Positions 52,004-60,800 of a DNA stretch of 64,000 nucleotides are shown piece after piece. How positions within the stretch are numbered: position 1 is the first letter of the stretch; each line of letters opens with the position of its first letter. Source of the stretch: JAKZRT01 sp965247915 (GTDB taxonomy: Bacteria > Pseudomonadota > Alphaproteobacteria > Rhodobacterales > Rhodobacteraceae); NCBI GenBank assembly GCA_965247915.1, contig OZ252048.1, positions 3,596,001-3,660,000 of the forward strand. The letters run 5' to 3'. The position numbers and the translations under genes are program-made. The notes below the pieces were generated by a model. The model searched no databases. It had not been told where the DNA came from and saw nothing but the letters and a program-made list of their open reading frames with translations.

Positions 52004-52387
52004 ATGCTGAAACGACTGACGACATTCACGATCCTGGCCGCGTCGTGCGCTGCGGCTGATCCGATCGAGGGGATCTGGAAAACCCAGCCCGGCGACGAGG
52101 GCAATTTCGGCCATGTGCAAATCGCCATGTGCGACGATCTGATTTGTGGCGTACTGATCCGGGCCGACAACGGGGCGGGCGAGGAAATTGACAGCGACAA
52201 CATCGGCAGGAACCTGGTCTGGGCGATGAAGGTGAAGGGCGACGGGCGCTATCGGGACGGCAAAATCTGGGCACCGGACCGCGACAAGACCTATAATTCG
52301 AAAATGTCGCTTGACGGCGATGTGCTGAGCGTGTCGGGCTGCGTGCTGATAATCTGCCGCGACCAGACCTGGACCCGCGTCAAATAA
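52004..52387 (+). CDS. DUF2147 exported protein
   Basis: A 127-residue protein with a short signal peptide (MLKRLTTFTILAASCAAA), then DPIEGIWKTQPGDEGNFGHV and later YNSKMSLDGDVLSVSGCVLI, the pattern of the DUF2147 family of small beta-barrel periplasmic proteins. A Cys pair may form a disulfide. Function is unknown. The ATG at 52004 follows GCGAGGTC; upstream in-frame sequence to 51926 is not family-like. Its stop abuts the ispB stop with no spacer (tail to tail). Confidence 0.85.
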   Translation: MLKRLTTFTILAASCAAADPIEGIWKTQPGDEGNFGHVQIAMCDDLICGVLIRADNGAGEEIDSDNIGRNLVWAMKVKGDGRYRDGKIWAPDRDKTYNSKMSLDGDVLSVSGCVLIICRDQTWTRVK

Positions 52388-53416
52388 TCAGCTGCTGCGC
52401 GCGACCACGTAATCGGCCAAATCGGCCAGCATGTCGCGGATCGGATGATCGGGCAAAGCCGCCAGCGCCGATTTGGCGCGCGACGTCCATTCCAGCGCTT
52501 CGGCGCGGGTATCGGCAAGCGCGTTGTGCCGGTTCATCAACCCGAGCGCGGTCTCTAGGTCACCCGCTTCTGGACGGCTCTTTTCGATCACGCGCACCCA
52601 GAATTTGCGGTCGGCGGCACCCCCGGCGGCAATCGCCTTAATCACCGGCAGGGTCAGTTTGCCTTCGCGGAAATCGTCGCCGATGTTCTTGCCGATGGCG
52701 GCGGTGCCGCCGTAATCCAGAAGATCATCGACAATCTGAAACGCCACCCCAAGCGCATCGCCAAAGGTGCGCAGTGCGTCAACCTGGGCCTCGCCGGCGC
52801 CCGCGATCACCCCGCCGACCTCGCAGGCCGCCGCGAAAAGTGCTGCGGTCTTACCGCGGATGACGCGCAGATAGATGTCCTCGGAGGTCGCAAGGTTTCT
52901 GGCTGTGGTCAGTTGCAGCACCTCGCCTTCGGCGATCGTGGCCGAGGCGTCCGAGAGAATATCCAGCACCCGCAGGCTGCCGGTCTCAACCATCAGCTTG
53001 AAGGACCGGGCAAAGAGGTAATCACCGACCAGAACCGACGATTTGTTGTCCCACAGAAGATTGGCGGTCGGACGCCCGCGCCGCTGGCCGCTTTCGTCAA
53101 CCACATCGTCGTGCAGCAGCGTGGCGGTGTGGATGAACTCGACTGTTGCCGCCAGCCGGATATGGTGGTCGCCCTTGTAGCCCAGCAAGGTCGCGGCGGC
53201 GAGCGTCAGCATCGGCCGCAGGCGTTTGCCGCCCGCCCCGACCAGATGCGCGGTGACCTCGGGAATGCGCGGCGCGTTCTGCGAGGCCATGCGCTCGGCA
53301 ATCAGGGCCGAGACCGCCGCCATTTCGCCCGCAAGCGCTTGGGCCAGCCGGTCGTGCGGCCCGCGTTCAGGGTCCGCGCCCGGCGCGCTCGAACCGCCGA
53401 TCTCGACAATGCTCAT
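52388..53416 (-). CDS. ispB: Polyprenyl diphosphate synthase (octaprenyl/decaprenyl type)
   Basis: A 342-residue trans-prenyltransferase that makes the ubiquinone side chain. The first aspartate-rich motif is LLHDDVVDES and the second VDDLLDYGG; KTAALFAAACEVG and KNIGDDFREGKLTLP lie around them. The residue before the first motif (small, TATLL) allows a long product; chain length in this group is usually C50. The start at 53416 (MSIVEIGG) is the family-like start. It is divergent from the DUF2007 gene over 24 bases. Confidence 0.93.
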   Translation of the reverse strand: MSIVEIGGSSAPGADPERGPHDRLAQALAGEMAAVSALIAERMASQNAPRIPEVTAHLVGAGGKRLRPMLTLAAATLLGYKGDHHIRLAATVEFIHTATLLHDDVVDESGQRRGRPTANLLWDNKSSVLVGDYLFARSFKLMVETGSLRVLDILSDASATIAEGEVLQLTTARNLATSEDIYLRVIRGKTAALFAAACEVGGVIAGAGEAQVDALRTFGDALGVAFQIVDDLLDYGGTAAIGKNIGDDFREGKLTLPVIKAIAAGGAADRKFWVRVIEKSRPEAGDLETALGLMNRHNALADTRAEALEWTSRAKSALAALPDHPIRDMLADLADYVVARSS

Positions 53417-53440
53417 GCTTTGCCTTCTAGTCGGGGGGAA

Positions 53441-53656
53441 ATGAAAGAGCTTTTGCGCACCACCAATCCCGTTACGCTGGCCATGGCGACCGCGCGTCTC
53501 AGGGGCGAGGGTATAGAGTGCTTTGAAATGGACGTCCATATGAGCGTGCTGGAGGGGTCGATCGGCATTTTGCCGCGCCGCCTGATGGTGCGTAAGACCG
53601 ACCATTCCCGGGCCGAGCGGGTGCTGGCGGACAACGATATTCCACTGGTCAGCTGA
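53441..53656 (+). CDS. DUF2007 protein
   Basis: A 71-residue protein: MKELLRTTNPVTLAMATARL, GIECFEMDVHMSVLEGSIG and RRLMVRKTDHSRAERVL match the small DUF2007 family (PII-like/ferredoxin-like fold, role unclear). A run of GGGGGGAA immediately precedes the ATG, closer than ideal. Its stop overlaps the methyltransferase start by one base (TGATG), so the two genes are coupled. It is divergent from ispB. Confidence 0.88.
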   Translation: MKELLRTTNPVTLAMATARLRGEGIECFEMDVHMSVLEGSIGILPRRLMVRKTDHSRAERVLADNDIPLVS

Positions 53657-54408
53657 TGACGGGCGGCGGCCGGACCGATAACGGATTTCTGGGCGGGCGA
53701 TTGCACATTCGACAACCCGCCAAAGGCTTTCGGTCGGGTGTCGACGCGGTGTTGTTGGCGGCGGCGGTTCCGGCGGTGGCCGGTCAGTCGGTGCTGGAGC
53801 TGGGTTGCGGCGCGGGGGCGGCATTGTTTTGTCTCGGCGCGCGGGTGCCGGGGCTGGCGCTGAGCGGGCTCGAGCTGCAGGGCGATTATGCCGCCCTGGC
53901 CCGCGAAAACGCGGCACGCAATTACCTCGACCTGGACCTGTGGCAGGGCGACGTTGCGGATGTTCCCAGAGGCCTGCGCGATCAAACATTCGACCATGTC
54001 ATCGCCAACCCGCCGTATTACCGGCGCGCGGCGCACTCAGTGCCCAACGATCCGGGCCGGGCCGCGGCCCTGGGCGAAACCGTGCCACTGGCGGCCTGGG
54101 TCGATACCGGCACCCGGCGGCTGAAACCCAGGGGCTGGCTGACTGTGATCGCGAAAGCCGGACGCCTGCGCGACCTGATCGAGGCCTGCGACGCCCGGCT
54201 TGGCAGCCTGCAGATCAAGCCGATTGCCCCGCGCGCGGGCCGCCAGGCCGAGTTGGTCATTCTGCGCGCGCGCAAGGGGGGGCGGGCTGATCTGAGGCTT
54301 TTTGCGCCCTTGGTGATGCACCTGGACACCCGCCACGTCGCTGACGCGGACAACTACGGGCCTCTGGCGCGCGAAATTTTGCGCGCCGGCCGATCGCTGG
54401 AGTTTTAA
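53656..54408 (+). CDS. tRNA1(Val) adenine-N6-type methyltransferase
   Basis: A 250-residue class I SAM methyltransferase. The N-terminal GFRSGVDAVLLAAAVP and SAM loop LELGCGAGAALFCL are followed by the catalytic IANPPYYRR, the N6-adenine/HemK-type motif. This is the architecture of TrmN6 (YfiC), which modifies A37 of tRNA-Val; the exact target is inferred from family resemblance. It is coupled to the DUF2007 gene. The ~100 bases after it lead to the YdcH-like gene. Confidence 0.87.
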   Translation: MTGGGRTDNGFLGGRLHIRQPAKGFRSGVDAVLLAAAVPAVAGQSVLELGCGAGAALFCLGARVPGLALSGLELQGDYAALARENAARNYLDLDLWQGDVADVPRGLRDQTFDHVIANPPYYRRAAHSVPNDPGRAAALGETVPLAAWVDTGTRRLKPRGWLTVIAKAGRLRDLIEACDARLGSLQIKPIAPRAGRQAELVILRARKGGRADLRLFAPLVMHLDTRHVADADNYGPLAREILRAGRSLEF

Positions 54409-54508
54409 CCAATTAGTAAGCCAAACTTACCTACGCTGGGACGCAATCCGTGACAAACGAAGCGTTCTGTGTTCGACTGCAACCGGTAGCCCAGACAGGA
54501 GGACGACG

Positions 54509-54685
54509 ATGAGCAAGAGTTCGCATCTTGAAGAACTCCGCCGCAGACACGAAGCACTATCCAGACAAGTCGAGGAAGCACAGCGAAACCCTGGCGTTGA
54601 CGGCCTTGAGATCGCTGAGATGAAAAAGATGAAACTCAGGCTCAAAGAAGAGATTGTCCGCCTGGCCGACGCCGAGGCCGCTTAG
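54509..54685 (+). CDS. YdcH/DUF465-like small protein
   Basis: A 58-residue protein with an excellent AGGAGG box 6 bases before the ATG. The sequence MSKSSHLEELRRRHEALSR, then VEEAQRNPGVDGLEIAEM and KKMKLRLKEEIVRLAD, is a charged helical hairpin typical of the DUF465/YdcH family. The role is unknown. Monocistronic; its stop lies inside a hairpin that may terminate transcription. Confidence 0.88.
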   Translation: MSKSSHLEELRRRHEALSRQVEEAQRNPGVDGLEIAEMKKMKLRLKEEIVRLADAEAA

Positions 54686-54694
54686 AGCCTCGGC
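54671..54694 (+). terminator. Hairpin at the end of the YdcH-like gene
   Basis: 8-bp perfect stem GCCGAGGC/GCCTCGGC with an 8-nt loop that includes the stop codon region, followed by CTGAATATTTG. The T-run is weak. The rest of 54695-54859 has no recognisable gene. Confidence 0.5.
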
Positions 54695-54859
54695 CTGAAT
54701 ATTTGCATCGCTCAGCCAATCAGATTTTTTCAAAAACCAAGGGTCGCCGCGCCGGGCGTGGCGGCGTCACGGGCCAGCAGCGACGCGCCGTAATTTGGGA
54801 AAATCAGATTGGCCCCAAAGGGTTGGCCCTGCTGTCTGTATCAACCTGGCGGCGGGTCC

Positions 54860-55660
54860 TCAACTGGCGGTGGCGCGCATCACCAAGCGGCCGTTGGTGC
54901 CGCGCACCCAAGCGGCCCCGTCCGAGCGCCAGCACAGTTCGGCCGCTTCACCCATGATCAGCGGCGCGGTGGCGCGGAACTCGAAATGGCGCAGACCGCC
55001 CATATTCTCGGTTGCCAGCGCGATCAGCCCCTGCGCCAAGAGCGGGCCGTGAACCACAAGGCCTGCCATGCCCGTAGTCCGGCGGCTGAAGCCCGGATCG
55101 TAATGGATGCGGTGCGCGTTGAAGGTCAGCGCCGAATAGCGCATGAGCATGGTCTCGGGGTAGCGGACCGAAACCGCGACATCTTCGTCGGTGGGCGCGG
55201 TGAGCGGCCGGCCGGCGCTGCGCTTCTTGGCCGGGCGATAGACCAGATCCTGCCGGTCGGTGACGGTCAGGCGTCCGGCCTGGGTAATCTCGTGGCGCAG
55301 TGTCACGAAGGCCAGCGCGCCGCTGCGCCCGGATTTCAGCTCGATGTTCTCTATGGTCGAGGTTCGCGTGGCCGCGATGCTGGTCAGCAGCGGGTTCAGA
55401 CACGTCAGTTCGCCGCCCGCCCACATCCGGCCCGGCAACCCCAGGTCGGGGACAAATCCGCCGAGCGCCGGGTGCCCGTCGGGTCCAAGTGCGGCCGCCG
55501 GCGCGATGGTCCAGAAATAGACCTGATGCCAGAACAGCGGCAGCGGGTCGCCGGGTTCGGGGGGCGGACCGGCGATGCCCAGCACCGCGTGCAGGGCGAC
55601 CGCGCGGGCCGGCCCCATCACGTCGGTCAGGGTTTGTGTGCGGCCAATAGCTTCGTGCAT
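54860..55660 (-). CDS. MaoC-like / FAS1-type dehydratase (mesaconyl-CoA hydratase-like)
   Basis: A 266-residue double hot-dog protein. It shows LFWHQVYFW-type and GGFVPDLGLPGRMWAGGEL in the N-terminal half, a linker with EDVAVSVRYPETMLMRYSAL, and the hydratase-2 motif YSALTFNAHRIHYD with NAHRIHYD carrying the catalytic Asp/His-type pair. This matches the mesaconyl-C4-CoA hydratase / HTD2-like group that hydrates mesaconyl- or citramalyl-type CoA esters. The substrate is inferred. It is divergent from the VOC pseudogene (40 bases). Confidence 0.85.
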   Translation of the reverse strand: MHEAIGRTQTLTDVMGPARAVALHAVLGIAGPPPEPGDPLPLFWHQVYFWTIAPAAALGPDGHPALGGFVPDLGLPGRMWAGGELTCLNPLLTSIAATRTSTIENIELKSGRSGALAFVTLRHEITQAGRLTVTDRQDLVYRPAKKRSAGRPLTAPTDEDVAVSVRYPETMLMRYSALTFNAHRIHYDPGFSRRTTGMAGLVVHGPLLAQGLIALATENMGGLRHFEFRATAPLIMGEAAELCWRSDGAAWVRGTNGRLVMRATAS

Positions 55661-55700
55661 ATTGCGAAAACCAGAATCGAATACCTCGAAAGAGAACCCG

Positions 55701-55902
55701 ATGTGGCCCAGCCTTGCAAGGTTCGATCACCTGGTCCTGACCGTGAGAGATGTTGAAGAAACGATTGCCTTTTACTCGCAGGTCCTCGGCATGACGCACC
55801 AGCGGTTTCGACCCGCAGACGGGTGGGACCGGGGCCAGGGGGCCGTTGCAGTTGCTCTGAATCCGCGACCCGGACGGCAATCTGATCGAAATTTCAAACC
55901 CG
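55701..55902 (+). pseudogene. VOC-family (glyoxalase-like) gene with internal deletion
   Basis: The start is intact: MWPSLARFDHLVLTVRDVEE then TIAFYSQVLGM is a normal VOC N-terminus. About 60 residues of the middle are missing. The remaining C-terminal motif IRDPDGNLIEISNP lies in a different frame, just after a TGA. Its final bases overlap the convergent FMN reductase gene. The normal family length is about 130 residues, so no functional protein is expected. Confidence 0.78.
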
Positions 55903-56439
55903 GGCGGCCAGGGCGGCGGCGCGCAGTTGCGCCATCGCCTGGGCCAGCCGCTTGTCGGTTGATGGGTCCAGCAATGTACCGTCTTCGGCGAAGGCCTGGC
56001 GCGCCCTGGGCACCAGCACTTCGGGCGCGGGCACCATCAGGGGGCGGAACGGCACCATCGCCAGACGCGCCGAATAGGCCGACCGGGCACCGCCGGCACG
56101 GCCCGCCGCGGCGGCCATCAAGACCACGGGTTTCGCCTCCCAAGGTTTGCCTTTGACGCGGCTGACCCAGTCGAGCGCATTTTTCAGAACCCCCGACAGG
56201 GCGCCGTTATATTCGGGCGTCGATATTACCACCGCATCGGCTGCTGCGATTTGGTCGGCAATTTCCCGGACCTCGGCGGGGATGCCTTCGGCGTCCTCAA
56301 GATCGCCGTCATAGAGCGGCAGGCGCAGGTTGGCTTGCGTTACGTCCGCCGCGCCAAAATGGTGGGCGACGGCCGGGGTCAGCGCCGTGTTGGTTGACCC
56401 GGATCGCAGCGACCCGGAAATGCAAAGCAGTTTCAGCAT
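55894..56439 (-). CDS. NADPH-dependent FMN reductase
   Basis: A 181-residue flavodoxin-fold reductase. The FMN phosphate loop is ISGSLRSGSTNTAL near the N-terminus and the flavin-ring motif is STPEYNGALSGVLKNALDW. Members reduce FMN, quinones or azo compounds. The ATG at 56439 (MLKLLCISGSLR) is the family start; open frame to 56700 crosses the CbtA gene. It ends over the tail of the VOC pseudogene. It lies 103 bases after cbtA on the same strand. Confidence 0.92.
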   Translation of the reverse strand: MLKLLCISGSLRSGSTNTALTPAVAHHFGAADVTQANLRLPLYDGDLEDAEGIPAEVREIADQIAAADAVVISTPEYNGALSGVLKNALDWVSRVKGKPWEAKPVVLMAAAAGRAGGARSAYSARLAMVPFRPLMVPAPEVLVPRARQAFAEDGTLLDPSTDKRLAQAMAQLRAAALAARV

Positions 56440-56542
56440 GAGCCTGGCGCGCGCCGTTGGTCGGTTCGGCCCCTGACTTAGGCCCACACCCCGCCCGCGT
56501 CCACCCTGCCCCGCGCACAATGCCGGGGCAGGGTTCGCACGT

Positions 56543-57217
56543 TTATTCGCGCGACCAGAGCCACCCGGCAATTGTGCCCAGGCTGACCCAGATCGCCGCA
56601 GCAATCGCCAGCGACCGGGCGACGAAATGCGCCGCCAGTTCGGGCGGCGCGATGCCGGTATAGCTGTCCAGTTCGGGCGCGCGCCAGATATGCGGTGCAA
56701 GGATCAGCACCGCGCCAAGCGCAATGGCCGGGGGCCCCGGGCGATAGGCGATGGCGGCGATGCCGAGCGCGGTTGCCAGGACCGTGCCCAGCCACCAGTA
56801 CTGGCGCAGCGTTATTTCGGCGGCGACCGTGCCCGGCAGTTCGGGTGCCAGGCCCGCGCCCGGGGCAAGTTTCAGCGCCACGAAGCCCAGCAGGCCCCAG
56901 ACCACACCGCGACCGGCATCGACCCTGCGCCCCATCCGTTCGGCCAGGGCAAAAAGCGCCGTCAGGATCAGGGCAAAGCCGACCCATGTGACCAGGCTCA
57001 TCGCCACGGTCAGCCCGTGGCGGGCAAGGTCAAGACCTATCGGCGGCGATCCGGCGGGGCTTTCGGCGGAACCATCGACGAAATGCACCCGCGCGCCGGT
57101 CTCGTAAAGTTCGCCTTCAAGGATCAGCGGCACCACAAAGGCAAATTGCAGCGCCGCGGCAATGACCCCGGCGGCTGCGCCAGCGATCAAAGCGCTGGCG
57201 AATATTTTCCTGATCAT
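56543..57217 (-). CDS. cbtA: CbtA-family membrane protein (predicted cobalt transporter subunit)
   Basis: A 224-residue inner-membrane protein with about five or six hydrophobic helices: MIRKIFASALIAGAAAGVIA at the start, LILTALFALAERMG, WWLGTVLATALGIAAIAY and the C-terminal AIWVSLGTIAGW. CbtA proteins were predicted as B12-regulated cobalt transporters from their genomic neighbourhood. It follows cbtB by 4 bases, downstream of a cobalamin riboswitch, which supports that call. Translation should fall when cobalamin is plentiful. Confidence 0.9.
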   Translation of the reverse strand: MIRKIFASALIAGAAAGVIAAALQFAFVVPLILEGELYETGARVHFVDGSAESPAGSPPIGLDLARHGLTVAMSLVTWVGFALILTALFALAERMGRRVDAGRGVVWGLLGFVALKLAPGAGLAPELPGTVAAEITLRQYWWLGTVLATALGIAAIAYRPGPPAIALGAVLILAPHIWRAPELDSYTGIAPPELAAHFVARSLAIAAAIWVSLGTIAGWLWSRE

Positions 57218-57221
57218 CGGA

Positions 57222-57392
57222 TCAGTGGCAGGGGAACGCGATGGCGTGGCGCTGGTCGTGCGCGGCGGCGTGCAAGATCGAGGCATGGCTGAACCCGGCC
57301 ACGAACAGCAACATGAGCCCGGCCAGAAGGGCCGTGCCGATACTCAGAATGTCGGTGGTGTCGCGGGCAACGGTAAGCGTTTTGGTCGTCAT
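57222..57392 (-). CDS. cbtB: CbtB-family protein
   Basis: A 56-residue protein with one transmembrane helix (about 17-38, IGTALLAGLMLLFVAGFSHA) and a His-rich C-terminal tail, HAAAHDQRHAIAFPCH, the CbtB hallmark thought to bind cobalt. I start it at MTTKTLTVARDTTD, with AGGAGAAGGAG upstream; a longer form to 57416 would cover that box. First gene of cbtBA, directly downstream of a cobalamin riboswitch. Confidence 0.9.
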   Translation of the reverse strand: MTTKTLTVARDTTDILSIGTALLAGLMLLFVAGFSHASILHAAAHDQRHAIAFPCH

Positions 57393-57439
57393 TTGTCTGT
57401 CTCCTTCTCCTGTCACACCCGACAGGGGGGGTTACGCAT

Positions 57440-57660
57440 GCGCACGGCAGGTCTCCTGGCTTGCGGGTCGCAGCGCTTTGCCGCCTTCCCGGCCCCCCCC
57501 CCCCCGGGGGGGGCCAGTGGCTGATGGCAGGCGCTCGCCGCTTACAGTCGCGGGGGCGGCTTCGGCCATGGGCCCCTGCATGGGTCGCCCGTTCCGAATT
57601 CCCATTTTCGCTTTCCGGACGCTTTGCGCCGCTTGGAAAGACCATGCCCGTCATGCGTAT
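57440..57660 (-). promoter_or_regulatory. Cobalamin (AdoCbl) riboswitch upstream of cbtBA
   Basis: On the minus strand the conserved pieces occur in order: GGGAATTCGG, AAGCCGCCCCCGCGACTGTAA (in parts), GCGG, GCCACTGG, CGGGAAGG, GCGACCCGC and the B12 box AGCCAGGAGACCTGCC (57446-57461). The B12 box is about 54 bases before the cbtB start. A variable arm between GCCACTGG and CGGGAAGG consists only of C8/G13. This is a textbook layout; ligand-bound RNA should reduce expression of the transporter genes. Confidence 0.95.
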
Positions 57661-57859
57661 CGCTGAGGCCCGTCCGAGGTCAAGGCGATTTGCGGCGCAA
57701 GGGCTGCTGAACGCGACCAAAGGCGCCGTCGGCTATTGCCCCAGATCGGCAATATCTTGTGGATAACTCGCGCAAACCTGCCATACCTTGTGGTAGCCGT
57801 TGACTTGCGCCCGCGAAGGCCGAAGTATTGCCGGCAGTGGAATCATCAGGACCGGCATA

Positions 57860-60800
57860 TTGCGTTTTTCCCGCCTTCGTTTCAACGGCTTCAAGAGCTT
57901 CGTCGACCCGACCGAGGTGATCATCGCCGATGGCCTGACCGGCATTGTCGGGCCGAACGGCTGTGGCAAATCGAACATCCTGGAGGCGCTGCGGTGGGTG
58001 ATGGGCGAAAACCGTCCAACGGCGATGCGCGGCGACGGGATGGAAGATGTGATATTCGCCGGGGCCGCCACCCGGCCCGCCCGAAATTTCGCCGAAGTGG
58101 CCGTAACCATCGACAACCGCGAACGGCTGGCTCCGGCGCCGTTCAACGAAGGCGATGTGATCGAGATCGTGCGCCGGATCGCGCGCGATGCGGGCTCGGT
58201 TTTCAAGGCCAACACCAAGGACGTGCGCGCGCGCGATGTGCAGATGCTGTTTGCCGATGCCTCGACCGGGGCGCATTCACCGGCGCTGGTGCGCCAAGGG
58301 CAGATCGCCGAGCTTATCAACGCGCGGCCCAAGTCGCGGCGGCGGGTGCTGGAAGAAGCGGCGGGGATCTCGGGCCTTTACCAGCGCCGCCACGAGGCCG
58401 AGTTGAAACTGCGGGCTGCTGAGACCAATCTGGCGCGGGTCGATGATGTGGTCGAGGCGCTAGCCACGCAACTGAGCCAACTGGCCCGGCAGGCACGGCA
58501 GGCAGCGCGCTATCGCGCTATTGGCGCGCAGTTGCGGACCGCTGAGGGGCTGTTGCTGTATCTGCGCTGGAAGGAAGCCGATGCGGCGCGGGCCGAGGCG
58601 GGTGAAGTTCTTGCGGCCCGCACTCGCGATGCGGTCCGGTCCGAAGCTGATGCGCGCGCGGCGGCAAAGTCGCGCGAGGCCGCCGACGGCGCCCTGCCGC
58701 CCCTGCGCGAAGAAGACGCCATCGCCGGCGCATTGGTTCAGCGCCTGTTGGTCAGCCGCGACACGTTGAGCGACCGCGAAATCCGTGCGCTGGCCCTGAT
58801 CGAGACGCTGACCGCGCGCATCGGGCAATTAAGCCGCGACATCGAGCGCGAGGCCGGTCTGAGCCGCGATGCGGTCCAGACCACCCGGCGGCTGGAATGG
58901 GAAGCCGGCGAATTATCGAAGGCCGCCGAAGGCCACGATACACGCCTTGCCGATGCTGCCGCCGAGGCCCACGAGGCCGCGCAGGTGCTCCAGGACCGTG
59001 AAACCGCGCTTTCCGAACTGACCGAAGACGTAGCCCGGCTGTCCGCGCGGCACCTGTCGGCGGAACGGCTGAGCGACGACGCGGAAAAAACCCTTGCGCG
59101 GTCCCAAAGCGATGCCGCCCGCGCCAGCGAAGCGGCGGCGACAGCGACATCCGCGCAGAAAGCCGCCGAGGCCGACCAGCGCCGCGCCAGCACCGCCCTG
59201 GCCGCGGCCGAGACAACCGCGCAGGCGGCTGACGAGGCATTGACCGAGGCCGATGCGCGCCGCAACGACGTTCAGGCCCGCGAGGCCGACGCGCGCGCCG
59301 AACGGTCCGAGGCCGAGGGCGAGGCCGGGGCGCTGAGGGCCGAGGTGGCGGCGCTGGCCCGATTGGTTGAACGCGACACCGCCGAAGGCGGTCAGGTGCT
59401 GGACATGCTCACCGTCGTGGCGGGCTTCGAGATGGCGCTTGGCGCGGCGCTGGCCGACGATCTGCGCGCGCCTGCGGTTGACGCGGGCGGCGGCTCGGGC
59501 TGGGCGACCCTGCCAGGATACGCCAGCCCGCAATTGCTGCCGGGTGGGGTTACGGCGCTGTCGTCTTATGTCACGGTGCCGCAGATTCTGGCGCGGCGCA
59601 TGTCGCAGGTCGGGCTGGTGGATGCCGCTGATGGCGCGCGCCTGCAGGCCGATCTGAAGCCGGGCCAGCGGCTGGTCAGCACGGAAGGCGATCTCTGGCG
59701 GTGGGACGGGTTTCGCGCCACCGCCGAAGACGCGCCATCGGCCGCCGCGCTGCGACTGCAGCAACTGAACCGGCTGGTCGAGATCAAGCGCGATCTGGAA
59801 GAGGCCAACGCGCGGTCCGAAGGCGCCGCGCGCGCGCACGATCATTTGCGCGGCGAACTTAGTGCTGCGACCGAAGCCGATCAGGCCGCCCGCGAGGCGC
59901 GACGGCACGCCGATGGCGCGCAGGCCGACGCCAGCCGTGCGCAGGCCAAGGCCGAGGGCGATGAAAGCCTGGCCGCCAGCAAGCTCGAGGCGCTCGGGCT
60001 GAGCCTGCGGCGCCACGAAGACGAAGCCGACGCTGCGGCTAAGCGGCTGGACCAGGCGCGCGTCGGGCTTGGTGACCTGCCCGATCTCGATGAAGCGCGG
60101 GCGCAAGTCGAAGACGTGAAAACAGTTGTCGAAGCTGCGCGCCTGACCATGTTGACAAAACGCTCGAGCCACGACGAACAGCGCCGCGAGGGCGTAGCGC
60201 GGATCAAGCGCGCGCAGGAGATCACTACTGAGGTTTCGGGTTGGCGGCATCGGCTGGACGCTGCTGAAAAGCGCTCGGCAGAGCTGAGCGAGCGTAAGGT
60301 ACAGGCCGAAACCGAGTGCAGCGAAGCGCAGGCCCAACCGGCCCAGATCGCAACAGAACGCGACAAACTTGCCGGACTTGTGAGCGAAACCGAGGCACGC
60401 GCCGCCGCGGCGCAGGATGCCCTGGCGAGCGGCGAAAGCGGCCAGCGCACCGCGGTCGAGGCCGAGCGCAGGTCTGAACGCGCGGCCTCGAGTGCGCGCG
60501 AGGCGCGGGCCGCAGCGCAGGCGCGCGCGCAAGGTGCGGGCGAGGCGGTGACTGCCGCCACCGCGCGTATCCGCGAGGAACTCGACACCACGCCCGCAGA
60601 CCTTTTGGAAACGCTTGCAGCCGATCCCGCGAAAATGCCGCGCGCCGAGGCCCTGGAGGCCGATGTTCTGCGCCTGCGCCGGCAACGCGATGCGCTGGGC
60701 GCGGTGAACCTGCGTGCCGAGGAAGACGCGCGTGAGGTCGAGCTCGAGCACACCACCCTGACCCGCGAAAAAGATGATCTGGAGCAGGCCATCGCCAAAC

